A DNA stretch of 64,000 bases. Origin: Clostridia bacterium (GTDB taxonomy: Bacteria > Bacillota > Clostridia > TANB77 > CAG-508). Below are positions 44,313 through 54,132 of this stretch, in pieces (position 1 is the stretch's first letter; each line of letters starts with the position of its first letter). Under the pieces are notes generated by a model. That model was given only the letters and a program-made list of their open reading frames with translations, did not search any database and was not told the origin of the DNA. The stretch covers positions 1 to 64,000 of the forward strand of contig JAFXVF010000015.1 of NCBI GenBank assembly GCA_017524665.1. The letters run 5' to 3'. The translations under genes and the position numbers were made by a program.

Positions 44313-44756
44313 CTATTCTTCATCAAATGCAAGCTTTATAGTTTCACTTATGTATCCTTTTTTATAAAGGTAATCTTCTATTTCTTCTTTTTCCATACTG
44401 CCTTGTTTTTTTATGATAATGTTTTTAGCTGATGTAATCTCGTACTGTACAAGATCTTCTTTATGCTCTGAAACATAGTCTTCAATTAAATATTTGTCTA
44501 TTCCTTTTGTTTGGAGCTTGTACACAAGCTCTTTTACAGAAAGGTTTTTTAAAGCCATAAATTCTTTTATACTTCTATCTATATAGTCACTGTCGCTTAT
44601 ATATCCTGCTTCTTTTAAATATTCTATTGAATCATCCAAAATGTCTTGATCATATGAATTAAATTTTTGTCTTATTTCATTTTCTGTTCTCTTTTTATAT
44701 AAAACATATTTAAGTATTTTGGTTTTTAGTGCATCTATTTCTTCATCAGAATACAT
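44313..44756 (-). CDS. recX: regulatory protein RecX
   Basis: 147 residues, three-helix repeats typical of RecX: LKYVLYKKRTENEIRQKF (about 15-32), DSIEYLKEAGYISDSDYID (about 42-60), LVYKLQTKGIDKYLIEDYV. It binds and inhibits RecA filaments. Its start overlaps the last base of recA, so translation is coupled. Confidence 0.9.
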   Translation of the reverse strand: MYSDEEIDALKTKILKYVLYKKRTENEIRQKFNSYDQDILDDSIEYLKEAGYISDSDYIDRSIKEFMALKNLSVKELVYKLQTKGIDKYLIEDYVSEHKEDLVQYEITSAKNIIIKKQGSMEKEEIEDYLYKKGYISETIKLAFDEE

Positions 44757-45817
44757 TATTCGTCTCCTTCTGGTTCTTCATCTTGTTCTCTATCTTCAAC
44801 TGGCTCTCCAAGACTTTTTTCAAAAGCAGCATTAAAATTGTCTCTAATTTTCTTTTCTATTTCTGCCATTACTTTTGGATTCTCTTTTAAATATTGTTTT
44901 GCATTTTCTCTTCCTTGGCCAATTCTTTCGCCGTTATAGCTAAACCAAGAACCGCTCTTTTCAATGATATCTAGGTTTACAGCTAGGTCTACAATATTTC
45001 CTTCTTTTGAAATTCCTTTTCCATACATAATGTCAAATTCTGCTTCTCTAAAAGGAGGAGCAACTTTATTCTTTATTACTTTTACTCTTGCTCTATTTCC
45101 TATAACGTCTCCGTCTTGTTTTATGTTTTCAACTTTACGAATATCTAGTCTAACAGATGCATAGAACTTAAGAGCTCTACCACCAGGTGTTGTTTCTGGA
45201 TTTCCAAACATTACACCAACTTTTTCCCTTAATTGGTTAATGAATATTATAACTGCCTTAGATTTATTAATTGCTCCTGCTAATTTACGTAGTGCCTGTG
45301 ACATAAGTCTTGCTTGAAGTCCTATATGTGAATCTCCCATATCTCCATCTATTTCAGCCTTAGGAACTAAAGCTGCAACTGAGTCTACAACTATTATATC
45401 AATAGCACCACTTCTAATTAATGCTTCTGCTATTTCTAAAGCCTGCTCTCCAGTATCTGGTTGAGATACAATAAGGTTATCTATATCAACTCCTAGGTTC
45501 TTAGCATAAACAGGGTCAAGTGCGTGTTCTGCATCTATAAATGCTGCTTCTCCTCCCATTTTTTGTGCTTCTGCTATTGCATGTAATGCAAGAGTTGTTT
45601 TACCAGAAGATTCTGGTCCAAATATTTCTATAATTCTTCCTCTTGGTATTCCTCCAATTCCTAGTGCAACGTCTAAGCTTAATGCTCCAGTTGGTATTGC
45701 ATCAACACTCATTGCTTGAAATTCACCAAGTTTCATTATTGATCCTTTTCCAAATTGTTTTTCGATTTGTCCCATTGCAGCTTCTAATGCTTTTTTCTTT
45801 TCTAAATTCTCACTCAT
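44756..45817 (-). CDS. recA: recombinase RecA
   Basis: 353 residues. Walker [10 protein letters not shown] (about 67), Walker [17 protein letters not shown] (about 140), L2 region [21 protein letters not shown] (in outline, about 193). It pairs homologous DNA and drives LexA cleavage. RBS AGGAGG. The promoter is TTGACA-16-TATAAT on the minus strand; CAAACAAACGTTTA near 45831-45843 is a weak LexA-like match (7 of 10). No in-frame CGG. Confidence 0.98.
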   Translation of the reverse strand: MSENLEKKKALEAAMGQIEKQFGKGSIMKLGEFQAMSVDAIPTGALSLDVALGIGGIPRGRIIEIFGPESSGKTTLALHAIAEAQKMGGEAAFIDAEHALDPVYAKNLGVDIDNLIVSQPDTGEQALEIAEALIRSGAIDIIVVDSVAALVPKAEIDGDMGDSHIGLQARLMSQALRKLAGAINKSKAVIIFINQLREKVGVMFGNPETTPGGRALKFYASVRLDIRKVENIKQDGDVIGNRARVKVIKNKVAPPFREAEFDIMYGKGISKEGNIVDLAVNLDIIEKSGSWFSYNGERIGQGRENAKQYLKENPKVMAEIEKKIRDNFNAAFEKSLGEPVEDREQDEEPEGDE

Positions 45818-45893
45818 ATTTTATCCTCCTAAACGTTTGTTTGCCTTTATTATATCTAATAAAATTTTTTTGTCAATAGTTATTTTAAAAATT

Positions 45894-47504
45894 TTAATAT
45901 TGTCTATACCAATTTTCTATGTTATAAAATACGCTGTAGCAATTAGGGGAAATGTCTCCCATTAGGTTTGGGCTATAGCAAAGGGTTGCTCTATTAAAGT
46001 ATAAGCTTACAAAAGGCATTTCTTCAGAATATATTTGATAAATTCTTTGATATTTTTCCTTTAAAACATCATTGTCAGCTATATTTTTTGTTTCATTAAT
46101 AAGAGAGCTTACTTCTTCATTATAATACAATGAATAGTTTCCATCCCCCATGTATGTGTTTATATTTGGAGAAAGCCCAATACTAGTTCCCATTAAAACC
46201 ATATCATAGTTCCTATTAGCTAAGTAAGTATAATATTGACTATCACTTACTTTTTTTACAGTAACATTAATTCCTTTATTTGCAAGCTGTTCCTTAATCA
46301 TGTCAGCTGCTGCAACTCTAGGCTCATTTGCCGAGTTAACAACAAGAGTAAAGTTTGCTCGAATAGTATTATATTTTTCTACTTTTCTCCATGATGAATA
46401 CTTATATTCCCATCCATTTTCAATCAATAATTGGTCTACTTGATCAGGATTGTATTTAGAATTAAATGTGTCTGAACTGTATATCCAGTTTTGGTAATCT
46501 AAAGGAAATTCAGCATTATAATATTTTGCATTATAATAATTAGCAATAATTGAACCTTTATCAATACACATAGCTATTGCTTTTCTCATCTCAGGATATG
46601 CAAGTGCTTTGTTTTCAGTGTTAAACGCAATATAGTCAAATTCTTTTCCCTTATATTCCTTTTTATTATATCCTATAGTACCTATATAATTTTCTGCATA
46701 CAAATTGGTTGTTGTGATTAAATCAATATTACCTATTTTAAAGCTATTGTACATTTCTCCCATAGAGTTAAACATATATACACGTATTGTTTTTAATCCT
46801 ATAATGTTTTCTTTATCTTTTTCACCCCAATAGTCTTTAAATCTATTTAATGTAAGCGAACCATCTTCTTCGGCATGTACTTTAAACCTGCCTGTGCCAA
46901 CAGGATTCCTATTTTTACTTGTAGCTAAAAAATCCTGTCCTTCATAATAGTTTTCGCTTAGAATTGGAAATGTAAGATTATATTCAAAAAAAGGGACATC
47001 AGCATCAAGAGTAAGCTTTACAGTATAGTTGTCTATAATGTCAAGTCCTACAACATTTCCTAAATTATATTTATAAATTGATGAAACTTCTTCACTTTTT
47101 ATTTTATCAATAGTAAATTTTACATCTTTTGCTGTAAAATTAGTTCCATCATGCCATTTAACACCTTCTCTTAGTTTTATCAAATATGCATTGTTTTCAA
47201 TTTTTGACCACTCAACTGCAAGGCATGGTTCTGCTTTATATTCATAGTTTAAATTTACAAGTGGTTCATATATAATCTTAGCAATATCTTGTACATTTCT
47301 ATTTTTGCTAAGGATTGGATTCATAATATCAAATTCAGCTATTCCTAACCTTAAATCATATAATATTTGAGGTTCTACATCGCTTACTTTCTTTTCAACT
47401 TCTTCTTCATCAATAGTACTATTATTATTTTGTATTGTATAAACAGCAAACCCAATTAGTCCTAAAACAAAAAGAATAAATAGTATTCTGGGTAAAGACT
47501 TCAT
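45894..47504 (-). CDS. oligopeptide ABC transporter substrate-binding protein (SBP_bac_5)
   Basis: 536 residues. An N-terminal hydrophobic helix (about 6-23) without a lipobox Cys, so anchored by a TM segment or secreted. The domain then follows: NPILSKNRNVQDIAKIIYEP (about 62-81), LREGVKWHDGTNFTAKDVKF (about 113-132), NPVGTGRF (about 198), YIAFNTENKALAYPEMRKA (about 290). Family 5 binding proteins carry peptides to ABC permeases; no permease genes adjoin. No in-frame CGG. Confidence 0.9.
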   Translation of the reverse strand: MKSLPRILFILFVLGLIGFAVYTIQNNNSTIDEEEVEKKVSDVEPQILYDLRLGIAEFDIMNPILSKNRNVQDIAKIIYEPLVNLNYEYKAEPCLAVEWSKIENNAYLIKLREGVKWHDGTNFTAKDVKFTIDKIKSEEVSSIYKYNLGNVVGLDIIDNYTVKLTLDADVPFFEYNLTFPILSENYYEGQDFLATSKNRNPVGTGRFKVHAEEDGSLTLNRFKDYWGEKDKENIIGLKTIRVYMFNSMGEMYNSFKIGNIDLITTTNLYAENYIGTIGYNKKEYKGKEFDYIAFNTENKALAYPEMRKAIAMCIDKGSIIANYYNAKYYNAEFPLDYQNWIYSSDTFNSKYNPDQVDQLLIENGWEYKYSSWRKVEKYNTIRANFTLVVNSANEPRVAAADMIKEQLANKGINVTVKKVSDSQYYTYLANRNYDMVLMGTSIGLSPNINTYMGDGNYSLYYNEEVSSLINETKNIADNDVLKEKYQRIYQIYSEEMPFVSLYFNRATLCYSPNLMGDISPNCYSVFYNIENWYRQY

Positions 47505-47585
47505 TTGGAATAATTCCCCCTTTACGCCATTTATAATACATTAAAGATGATTATTTTTCAAGATATAAATAAAATAAAATTCATA

Positions 47586-47622
47586 TAAAAAGAGCGCAAC
47601 AGTTTAACATTACTGTTTACGC
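47586..47622 (-). terminator. terminator of spoVS
   Basis: AAACAGT/ACTGTT and GCG/CGC stacked stem followed by T5 on the minus strand. Confidence 0.72.
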
Positions 47623-47641
47623 CCCCAATATTTAATTTTAT

Positions 47642-47905
47642 TTATTTTCTTGATTCAACAATAAGCTTTATACCCGTTCTGTCCTCTCCTTCCACTTCAA
47701 CTTCTGCAAACGCAGGGATGCACACAAGATCAACTCCAGCTGGCGCAACGAAACCTCTTGCTATAGCTACTGCTTTAACTGCTTGATTCAATGCTCCTGC
47801 CCCTATCGCCTGCATTTCAGCCTTGTTAGTTTCTTTTACTAAACCAGCAATAGCTCCTGCTACAGAATTTGGATTTGATTTTGATGAAATCTTTAAAACG
47901 TCCAT
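47642..47905 (-). CDS. spoVS: stage V sporulation protein S
   Basis: 87 residues, the standard length. The highly conserved sequence includes MDVLKISSKSNPNSVAGAIA, GAGALNQAVKAVAIARG (about 36-52) and FAEVEVEGEDRTGIKLIVE. SpoVS is an Alba-like protein needed for late sporulation steps and widespread in spore formers. AGGAGG RBS. Stands between ymdB and the substrate-binding protein. Confidence 0.95.
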   Translation of the reverse strand: MDVLKISSKSNPNSVAGAIAGLVKETNKAEMQAIGAGALNQAVKAVAIARGFVAPAGVDLVCIPAFAEVEVEGEDRTGIKLIVESRK

Positions 47906-48057
47906 TTTACTTCCTCCTAAAATAAATTTTGTTATGCGTAACGAGTATATTTATAATATAATTTTAGGAAAAAGTCTATATGTTTCTGGAAAATATTGTA
48001 AGTTTTCATCGTGTCAGTTCGACCATTTTCGACATATTGCAAGAATCAGTATATTAT

Positions 48058-48829
48058 TTATTCTATATATAATCTCTTTATTTCTTTTACCTTATTATTT
48101 TCATCTAAGTCAAATATGCATCCGTTAAGCATGGTATCTCCTTTTGCAACTTTATATTTTTCTGGCAATGTTGTAACAAATCTTTTAACCGATGCTTCTA
48201 TATCCATTCCTATTACTGAATTTTTTGGTCCAGTCATTCCAATGTCAGTTATATACGCTGTTCCATTTTCTAATACTTTTTCATCTGCAGTTTGAACATG
48301 TGTATGTGTTCCAAATATAACGTTTGCTTTACCATCTAAGAAATGTGCAAATGCAATTTTTTCTGCTGTTGCTTCTGCATGAAAATCAACTACAATTATA
48401 TCTACTTCGTCTTTTATACTGTTTACAATTTTTTCTCCAATTACAAAAGGATTTTCTGTAAGAACATTCATATTAGTTCTGCCTATTAAGTTAATAACAG
48501 CGATTTTTTTATCTTGGCATTCATAGATTCCATATCCATTGCCTACAACACCTTCAGGATAATTTGCAGGTCTTATTATTTTTTTATTATTTATAAAGCA
48601 GAATATATCCTTTTTACCCCAAGTATGGTTGCCCATTGTAATTACATCAACGCCGAGCATTCAAAAGATCTTTAAAAATAGGGCTTGTAATTCCCATTCC
48701 ATCCGCTGAATTTTCGCCATTTGCTATTACAAAATCAATTTTTTCTGTTTCTTTTAAATATGGTAATAAGTCTTTTACTTTTTTTACTCCAATTTCTCCT
48801 ACTATATCTCCAATTGCTAAAATCCTCAT
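48058..48829 (-). CDS. ymdB: YmdB-type metallophosphoesterase with +1 CGG frameshift
   Basis: 256 residues once C at 48655 is skipped. The N-terminal frame gives MRILAIGDIVGEIG (metal-binding Asp 8) and VIANGENSADGMG (Asn/Glu); the zero frame then reads AAT GCT CGG CGT TGA and stops. The +1 frame gives GVDVITMGNHTW (metal-binding Asn-His), DFHAEATAEK and GTHTHVQT. Both halves are required to build the dinuclear metal site. YmdB is a 2',3'-cyclic-AMP phosphodiesterase of Firmicutes; it lies directly downstream of rny, the usual neighbour. Confidence 0.92.
48653..48655 (-). other. CGG +1 frameshift site (ymdB)
   Basis: Codon 59 after GCT; zero frame stops two codons later. Skipping the C gives GGC (Gly) and the conserved AGVDVIT motif. 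Confidence 0.92.
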
Positions 48830-48875
48830 ACGTTAATTCCTCCATTTCCAATGTTAATAGTAACATATAAATAAT

Positions 48876-48902
48876 AAAAAAAGCAACCTTTTGGTTGCTT
48901 TT
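48876..48902 (-). terminator. terminator of rny
   Basis: AAAGCAACC/GGTTGCTTT stem followed by T7 on the minus strand, just after the rny stop. Confidence 0.85.
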
Positions 48903-48904
48903 TA

Positions 48905-50455
48905 TTATTTAGCATATTCAATAGCTCTTGTTTCTCTAATTACGTTTACTTTTATTTGTCCTGGATATTCCATTTCGTCTTCAACTCTCTTTGCTACATC
49001 TCTTGCCATTAATACCATTTGATCATCTGATATTTTTTCTGGTTTCACAATTAGTCTAACTTCACGTCCAGCTTGTATAGCAAATGATTTTTCAACTCCA
49101 TCAAATGAGTCTGCAATTTCTTCAAGTTTTTCAAGCCTCTTAATATATGCTTCAAGTGTTTCTCTTCTTGCGCCTGGTCTAGATGCTGAAATAGCATCTG
49201 CAGCTTGTACTAAAATAGCCTCAATTGTTTTAGGTTCTACGTCTCCATGGTGAGCTTGTACAGCGTGAATAACTGCTTCGCTTTCTTTAAATTTTCTAAG
49301 TATATCAACACCTATTTCAACGTGTGTACCTTCAACATCGTGGTCAAGAGCTTTTCCAATATCATGTAATAGTCCTGCTCTTCTTGCTATTTTTGGATCT
49401 GCTCCAATTTCTTCAGCCATAATTCTTGCAAGATTTGAAACTTCAATTGAATGGTTTAAAACATTTTGTCCATAACTTGTTCTATATTTTAGTTTTCCTA
49501 ATATTTTAACTAGTTCCGGATTTAAACCGTTCACTCCTGATTCAAGAGTTGCTCTTTCACCCTCTGCTTTAATGGTTGCTTCTACTTCTTCTTTTGCTTT
49601 TTCAACCATTTCTTCGATCTTTGCAGGATGAATTCTTCCGTCTTCAATTAATTTTTCAAGAGCAATTTTAGCAACTTCTCTACGTAAAGCATCAAATCCA
49701 GATAGAATAACTGCTTCAGGTGTATCATCAATTATTAAATCAATTCCTGTTAAAGTTTCTAGAGTTTTAATATTTCTACCTTCTCTACCAATTATTCTTC
49801 CTTTCATATCGTCACTTGGTAATGTAACAACAGATACTGTAGTTTCTGATGTATGGTCAGCAGCACATTTTTGAATTGCGAATCCAACAATTTCTTTCGC
49901 ATTCTTTGCTGCTTCTTCTTTTGCCTTTGCATCATGTTCACGAATTAAAGCTGCCTTCTCTTGAGTTAATTGTTTATCTACTTCAGCTAGAATTTGCTTT
50001 TTGGCATCTTCTACTGATAAATTAGATATACGTTGTAGTTCTTGCATTTCCTTATTGAACAAATCATCAAGAGTTTTTCTTTGTTCATCAATTTCCTGGT
50101 GTTTTCTTTCAAGTTCTTTTTCTCGCTTTTCAAAGCTTTCATTTCTTTTCTCTAATGACTCTTCTTTTTGAATCATTCTCTTTTCTTGTTGTGCGACTTC
50201 GCCTCTTCTTTCTTTAATCTCCTTATCTAACTCATTTCTAGCTTGTAAAATTTCTTCCTTTGCTTTAAAGATTTCTTCTTTTTTCTTGTTTTCTGCTTCT
50301 ATTCCTGCGTTTTCTAGTAATCTTTTTGCTTCATTTTCTGCACTTTGTATTTTAGATTCAGCAATCTTTTTTCTTAAGAGATATCCTACTGGTATCATTA
50401 TTGCTGCAGAGATAAGAAAGGTGGCTACAATCATCAAAATCTGTTCTTGTGACAT
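48905..50455 (-). CDS. rny: ribonuclease Y
   Basis: 516 residues from the ATG at 50455 (GGGGTGG upstream). N-terminal TM helix (about 3-25), long coiled coil (about 30-195, Glu/Lys/Arg-rich), KH domain with [15 protein letters not shown] (about 217-231), HD domain with [11 protein letters not shown] (about 360). Membrane-bound endonuclease that starts mRNA decay. No in-frame CGG. Confidence 0.97.
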   Translation of the reverse strand: MSQEQILMIVATFLISAAIMIPVGYLLRKKIAESKIQSAENEAKRLLENAGIEAENKKKEEIFKAKEEILQARNELDKEIKERRGEVAQQEKRMIQKEESLEKRNESFEKREKELERKHQEIDEQRKTLDDLFNKEMQELQRISNLSVEDAKKQILAEVDKQLTQEKAALIREHDAKAKEEAAKNAKEIVGFAIQKCAADHTSETTVSVVTLPSDDMKGRIIGREGRNIKTLETLTGIDLIIDDTPEAVILSGFDALRREVAKIALEKLIEDGRIHPAKIEEMVEKAKEEVEATIKAEGERATLESGVNGLNPELVKILGKLKYRTSYGQNVLNHSIEVSNLARIMAEEIGADPKIARRAGLLHDIGKALDHDVEGTHVEIGVDILRKFKESEAVIHAVQAHHGDVEPKTIEAILVQAADAISASRPGARRETLEAYIKRLEKLEEIADSFDGVEKSFAIQAGREVRLIVKPEKISDDQMVLMARDVAKRVEDEMEYPGQIKVNVIRETRAIEYAK

Positions 50456-50583
50456 AATGTCCACCCCTTCTTTTATTAAATTTTCAATGTACAAAATATA
50501 TAATATAACGATTTAGTTATTCAATATATTTCTCGACTATTCTATTTTATATGTAATATTAGAACATGTCAATAGTAAATCAT

Positions 50584-50620
50584 AAAAAAATTAGGGTTAA
50601 CATATTTGTTACCCTAATTT
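50584..50620. terminator. bidirectional hairpin terminator
   Basis: AATTAGGGT/ACCCTAATT stem with A/T runs on both sides; follows the short remnant frame at 50638. Confidence 0.75.
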
Positions 50621-50637
50621 TATAATTATATTAATTT

Positions 50638-50760
50638 TTAAGACTTTCTATTGACTTCATCATTGCATCTAAGGCTTCTTCTTGTGCTTTTACTTTATTG
50701 TTATATATTTCTGGAGTTGAATTTGCTTTTTCAACATTATTTTCTCCTTTTAGTGTGCAC
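50638..50760 (-). pseudogene. short protein-like frame without a start
   Basis: After the xerD stop a frame reads ENNVEKANSTPEIYNNKVKA, then QEEALDAMMKSIESLKN and stop, clearly protein-like. The RBS AAAAGGAG and an ATG at about 50737 are in a different frame and give only 15 residues. One missing base after the ATG would join them (MVEKANSTPEI). No CGG is involved. Either a small decayed gene or an unusual start. Confidence 0.35.
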
Positions 50761-50762
50761 GC

Positions 50763-51644
50763 TTATGCCCTAGGATGTGCTTTTCTATAAACATTTTTTA
50801 AACTTTCATCTTGAAACTGCATATACACTTGTGTTGATGATATATCAGAATGTCCAAGCATTGTTTGAATAGCTTTTAAATCTGCGCCATTTTGTAATAA
50901 ATGTGTTGCAAATGAATGGCGTAAAACGTGTGGAGTAATATCTTTTGTTATATGAGCCTGCTCTTTATAGTATTTAATAATTTTCCAAACGCCTTGTCTT
51001 GTTAATCTTTTTCCATTAATATTAACAAATAAAGCTTTATTTTTTTCGTCTCTTATTAAAACATTTCTTGCTTGTTCGATATATTCTTTTAAAGCATTTA
51101 AAGACATTGTACCTAAAGGAATATTTCTTTTCTTACTTCCATTTTTGCATGTAACATATCCTTCTTCTAGGTTTACATCATCTACATCTAGTGAAATAAT
51201 CTCTGTAACTCTCATTCCTGTTGCATATGCAAATTCAAGCATTGCCTTATCTCTTATACCTTTTAAATCAACATCTTTAGGTTGTTCAAGTAATAATTCG
51301 ATTTCTTTTGAAGAAAGAATGCTTGGAGCTCTTTTTTCTATTTTAGGTGAAGCAATTCCTTCAGTTGGATCTTGCTTTATTTTTCTATTACGTACTAGAA
51401 ATTGGTAAAATGAACGAATAGAAGCAAGATTTCTAGATATTGTTGATGACTTTTTATTATTTTCAGATAATATATTTAAATAATTTGTTATATCATTTTT
51501 AGTAACTTTAAGATAATTAATTCTGTTATTTTCAACGTATTCTTCATATTGCATTATATCTCTTCTATATGATTGTAATGTGTTATTAGATAATTTCTTG
51601 TCGTCTTGAATAAATTCTAAAAATAGTTTGATTTGTTTTTCCAT
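50763..51644 (-). CDS. xerD: tyrosine recombinase XerD-like
   Basis: 293 residues from the ATG at 51644. Core-binding domain (about 1-85), catalytic domain with Arg in GMRVTEI (about 145), Lys near 170, HVLRHSFATHLLQNGADLKA (about 237-256) and LGHSDISSTQVYMQF (about 262-276) with the Tyr nucleophile; ends KAHPRA as XerD does. Resolves chromosome dimers at dif. Context (spoIIM upstream, rny downstream) is the usual Firmicutes neighbourhood of xerD. Confidence 0.9.
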   Translation of the reverse strand: MEKQIKLFLEFIQDDKKLSNNTLQSYRRDIMQYEEYVENNRINYLKVTKNDITNYLNILSENNKKSSTISRNLASIRSFYQFLVRNRKIKQDPTEGIASPKIEKRAPSILSSKEIELLLEQPKDVDLKGIRDKAMLEFAYATGMRVTEIISLDVDDVNLEEGYVTCKNGSKKRNIPLGTMSLNALKEYIEQARNVLIRDEKNKALFVNINGKRLTRQGVWKIIKYYKEQAHITKDITPHVLRHSFATHLLQNGADLKAIQTMLGHSDISSTQVYMQFQDESLKNVYRKAHPRA

Positions 51645-51802
51645 GTGAACGCCCCATTTTCTAATAAATTTGCATATCTGAAATTGGTCATGCATGAACC
51701 TAAATTATGATTAACATAAACTATGTATGTTATATCAAATTACTATAAAATTGTAAATAGATTTTTTTAATTTTTTTATTTAATTTTTCTTTTGTCTTCC
51801 AG

Positions 51803-52480
51803 TCAATTTTGTATAAATTGTGAAACCCACTTAAAAGCATTAATTGAAATAAATGCTTCTACAAAACAAGATATTATAACAAAAAAAATAATAATAATTG
51901 AAAATGCTGAATGCCTTATTATTTCATGTTTTAAGCTTTCTTTGTATTTCTTTTTTCTATCAAATATTCTTTCATTGTAATCTAAACTTGTTCTTGTATG
52001 TACTATTATTCCACTTAATGCCATAGCTAAAATAGCAGGTATTAATATAAGATTTTGTGGCAAGAGTAAAGAGATAGCAAATACCAAGCCTTTATTTACC
52101 CCTAATACTCCAATTATTGTAGACATAGTATATCCTAGACAAAGGCCCTTAAAAAGAACCATACCATATATTATAGGAGTTAAGGTTGCTGTCAAACCAA
52201 CTATCCATAAGACTAAAAAAGTAATAGAATTATTGATAATTGAATCATTAAGTATCTTTATGTTATCTAATTCATCCTTGCAGTTGTCGAAATTTGAAAC
52301 ATAATTATATATGTAATTGGATAACTCTAATCTTTGATTATTTGATGTATGGTTAATAAGTAAAACTCCAATTATTATTCCAATAATAAAAATCGAAAGC
52401 AAAATGGTATATTCTTTTGTGTTGTTTTTTATATGTTCAAGAAGTATGTTCCTAAACTTTTTTTGCCTATGTCTTTTCAT
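51803..52480 (-). CDS. spoIIM: stage II sporulation protein M
   Basis: 225 residues, about five TM helices. IGVLLINHTS (about 38-47) is the family hallmark, followed by ITFLVLWIVGLTATLTP (about 85), YGMVLFKGLCLGYTMSTIIG (about 105) and LPQNLILIPAILAMA (about 137-151). SpoIIM is a membrane part of the DMP complex that remodels peptidoglycan during engulfment; SpoIID and SpoIIP are not in the window. Confidence 0.92.
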   Translation of the reverse strand: MKRHRQKKFRNILLEHIKNNTKEYTILLSIFIIGIIIGVLLINHTSNNQRLELSNYIYNYVSNFDNCKDELDNIKILNDSIINNSITFLVLWIVGLTATLTPIIYGMVLFKGLCLGYTMSTIIGVLGVNKGLVFAISLLLPQNLILIPAILAMALSGIIVHTRTSLDYNERIFDRKKKYKESLKHEIIRHSAFSIIIIFFVIISCFVEAFISINAFKWVSQFIQN

Positions 52481-52543
52481 TTTATAACCCCACCTATGTA
52501 TCTAAAACCTACATAATGTGTATTCTATAAAATGAGAAATATG

Positions 52544-53737
52544 TTAATTATTTGTTACTTTGCCGTATACTCCTCCGCCACCTTCAGTAATCTTAATATT
52601 ACCTTCTCTGGCATCTACGATATTCTTTGCAATTTTTGCTCCAACAACACCTTCTAAATCGTCAAACGATGCTTTATGCAATATATTCATTTCAGTTTTA
52701 AACACATCTAGAAGTTTGTCAATTGTCTTTCCACCTAGTCCTGGTATAAATGTAAGCGGAATTTGGTAAATGTATGGTGGCCTATTAGCCGGGCTTTTAC
52801 TTGTTTTTTTATCTTTGATTATTTCAATTCTGTCATAAACACCCATTGTAATGTTTCTGCTATCGCATGTATCGCATTTTGTAGCAGGTGCATCTCCTGG
52901 TACATTTTTTTCGCACACTTCGCAGTATGTCCTATGATATTTGCCAAGTTTAGGATCAAGTCCGTAATTGCAAAGTACTTTTCTCCCATCTTCATTTTTA
53001 ACAGCTTTTACAAATTCTTTGTAGCTTATATCATTTAATAACATTTTATTATATTCTCTTGCAATTTTAGGTAGTGAATGTGCATCTGAATTAGTTAGAA
53101 AAGTTTTGCCTTCAAGTTCTGAAATTTGGTCTGCTAAATATGTATCTGCACTTAATCCTAATTCTATTGCAGGAACTCTTGCATACTTTTCTTTAAAAAT
53201 TCTTTCAAGTCTTCTTGTACAATTTCCATAAAAACTCTTATGTGGTGTAAAGCAATGCGCTGGTATTAATATTCCATTGTATTTTTCTACAATGTCTATT
53301 AATTCATAAGCTGAAATGTCGGCTCTTTGTGAGCTTAGAGTTATATTTCTAATATGATGACTCATTTCTTTTGTAAATGCTTTAATGTCTTCAAATTTAG
53401 GAAAATAGCATAAATTATGTGCACTTCCTGTTTTTCCATCTTCATTTACTTCAGCAGTTTCTATTTCACTACCAAGAATTATACATACTTTGTCTTGGTA
53501 TATAATTCCCCCATCCTTAATTTCATATGCTTCACCATTTTTTAAAAAGTTTGAAATGTCATCTTGTACATATGGCGAGGCACAATCTATTATTCCAACA
53601 ATTTGTATCCCTTTTCTTACTGCACTTTCCTTTGCAATGTTTGCAAATTGCAAAGATCTTGCACCTGTTATTTTTATTGGTTTTCCTTGTTCACTTCTTC
53701 CGATGTGGACATGTAAATCAGCAAAAATTTCGTACAT
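52544..53737 (-). CDS. endonuclease Q-like PHP-domain protein
   Basis: 397 residues. PHP domain with DLHVHIGRSEQGKPI (8-22), IIDCASP (about 49), GSEIETAE (about 90), PAHCFTPHKSFYGN (about 157-170), NSDAHSLPKIAREYN (about 216); then a zinc site CEVCEKN ... CDTCDSRN (about 273-296) and a C-terminal helix-hairpin-helix (IPGLGGKTIDKLL, about 335; VVGAKIAKNIVDAREG). EndoQ cuts DNA 5' of deaminated bases such as hypoxanthine and uracil in archaea and some Bacteria. No in-frame CGG. Confidence 0.88.
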   Translation of the reverse strand: MYEIFADLHVHIGRSEQGKPIKITGARSLQFANIAKESAVRKGIQIVGIIDCASPYVQDDISNFLKNGEAYEIKDGGIIYQDKVCIILGSEIETAEVNEDGKTGSAHNLCYFPKFEDIKAFTKEMSHHIRNITLSSQRADISAYELIDIVEKYNGILIPAHCFTPHKSFYGNCTRRLERIFKEKYARVPAIELGLSADTYLADQISELEGKTFLTNSDAHSLPKIAREYNKMLLNDISYKEFVKAVKNEDGRKVLCNYGLDPKLGKYHRTYCEVCEKNVPGDAPATKCDTCDSRNITMGVYDRIEIIKDKKTSKSPANRPPYIYQIPLTFIPGLGGKTIDKLLDVFKTEMNILHKASFDDLEGVVGAKIAKNIVDAREGNIKITEGGGGVYGKVTNN

Positions 53738-53762
53738 ACAATTCTCCTTTCAGTGCACAATA

Positions 53763-53819
53763 AAACAGCGACAATTCTTTTTTTTGCATGCATACGCAGG
53801 AAAAGAATCGTCACTGTTT
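53763..53819 (-). promoter_or_regulatory. long hairpin between operon genes
   Basis: 18-bp arms (AACAG.GAC.ATTCTTTT and its complement) with two non-matching positions. On the minus strand both become G-U pairs while on the + strand they are mismatches, so the folding RNA is the minus-strand transcript upstream of the EndoQ gene. Could be a terminator or a processing hairpin. Confidence 0.6.
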
Positions 53820-53853
53820 CTATTCCAGCACCGTTTCTATATATAATTTTATT

Positions 53854-54132
53854 TTATCTTCCTGACATATCTCTTCCAATTGCTCTTGCAAGAGCTTCTG
53901 TATCAGGCTCTCCGTTTTCTCTTGAATAGTTTTGTGTTTCAGGATTAACAACTGTTCTGCCTTCTTCTAAAGGATTTGTACCTTTAAATATTGCTTCAAT
54001 TTTTGTATTAATTTCACCAGCTTTACTTATTGCACCTATTACGTTAAAAGCACTTCCTATTTGTTGTGCTATAGTATCTAATGCGTTAGTTTCGCCTTTT
54101 TTTAAATCAATTTGATCTTCTGCTAAACTCAT
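53854..54132 (-). CDS. small hypothetical protein, 92 aa
   Basis: Its start overlaps the stop of the 54129-54671 gene by 4 bp (ATGA). Helical N-terminus (ALDTIAQQIGSAFNVIGAIS, about 17-36), then an Asn/Glu/Pro-rich segment ending ALARAIGRDMSGR. No known domain. Translational coupling suggests a shared function with the upstream gene. Confidence 0.65.
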   Translation of the reverse strand: MSLAEDQIDLKKGETNALDTIAQQIGSAFNVIGAISKAGEINTKIEAIFKGTNPLEEGRTVVNPETQNYSRENGEPDTEALARAIGRDMSGR

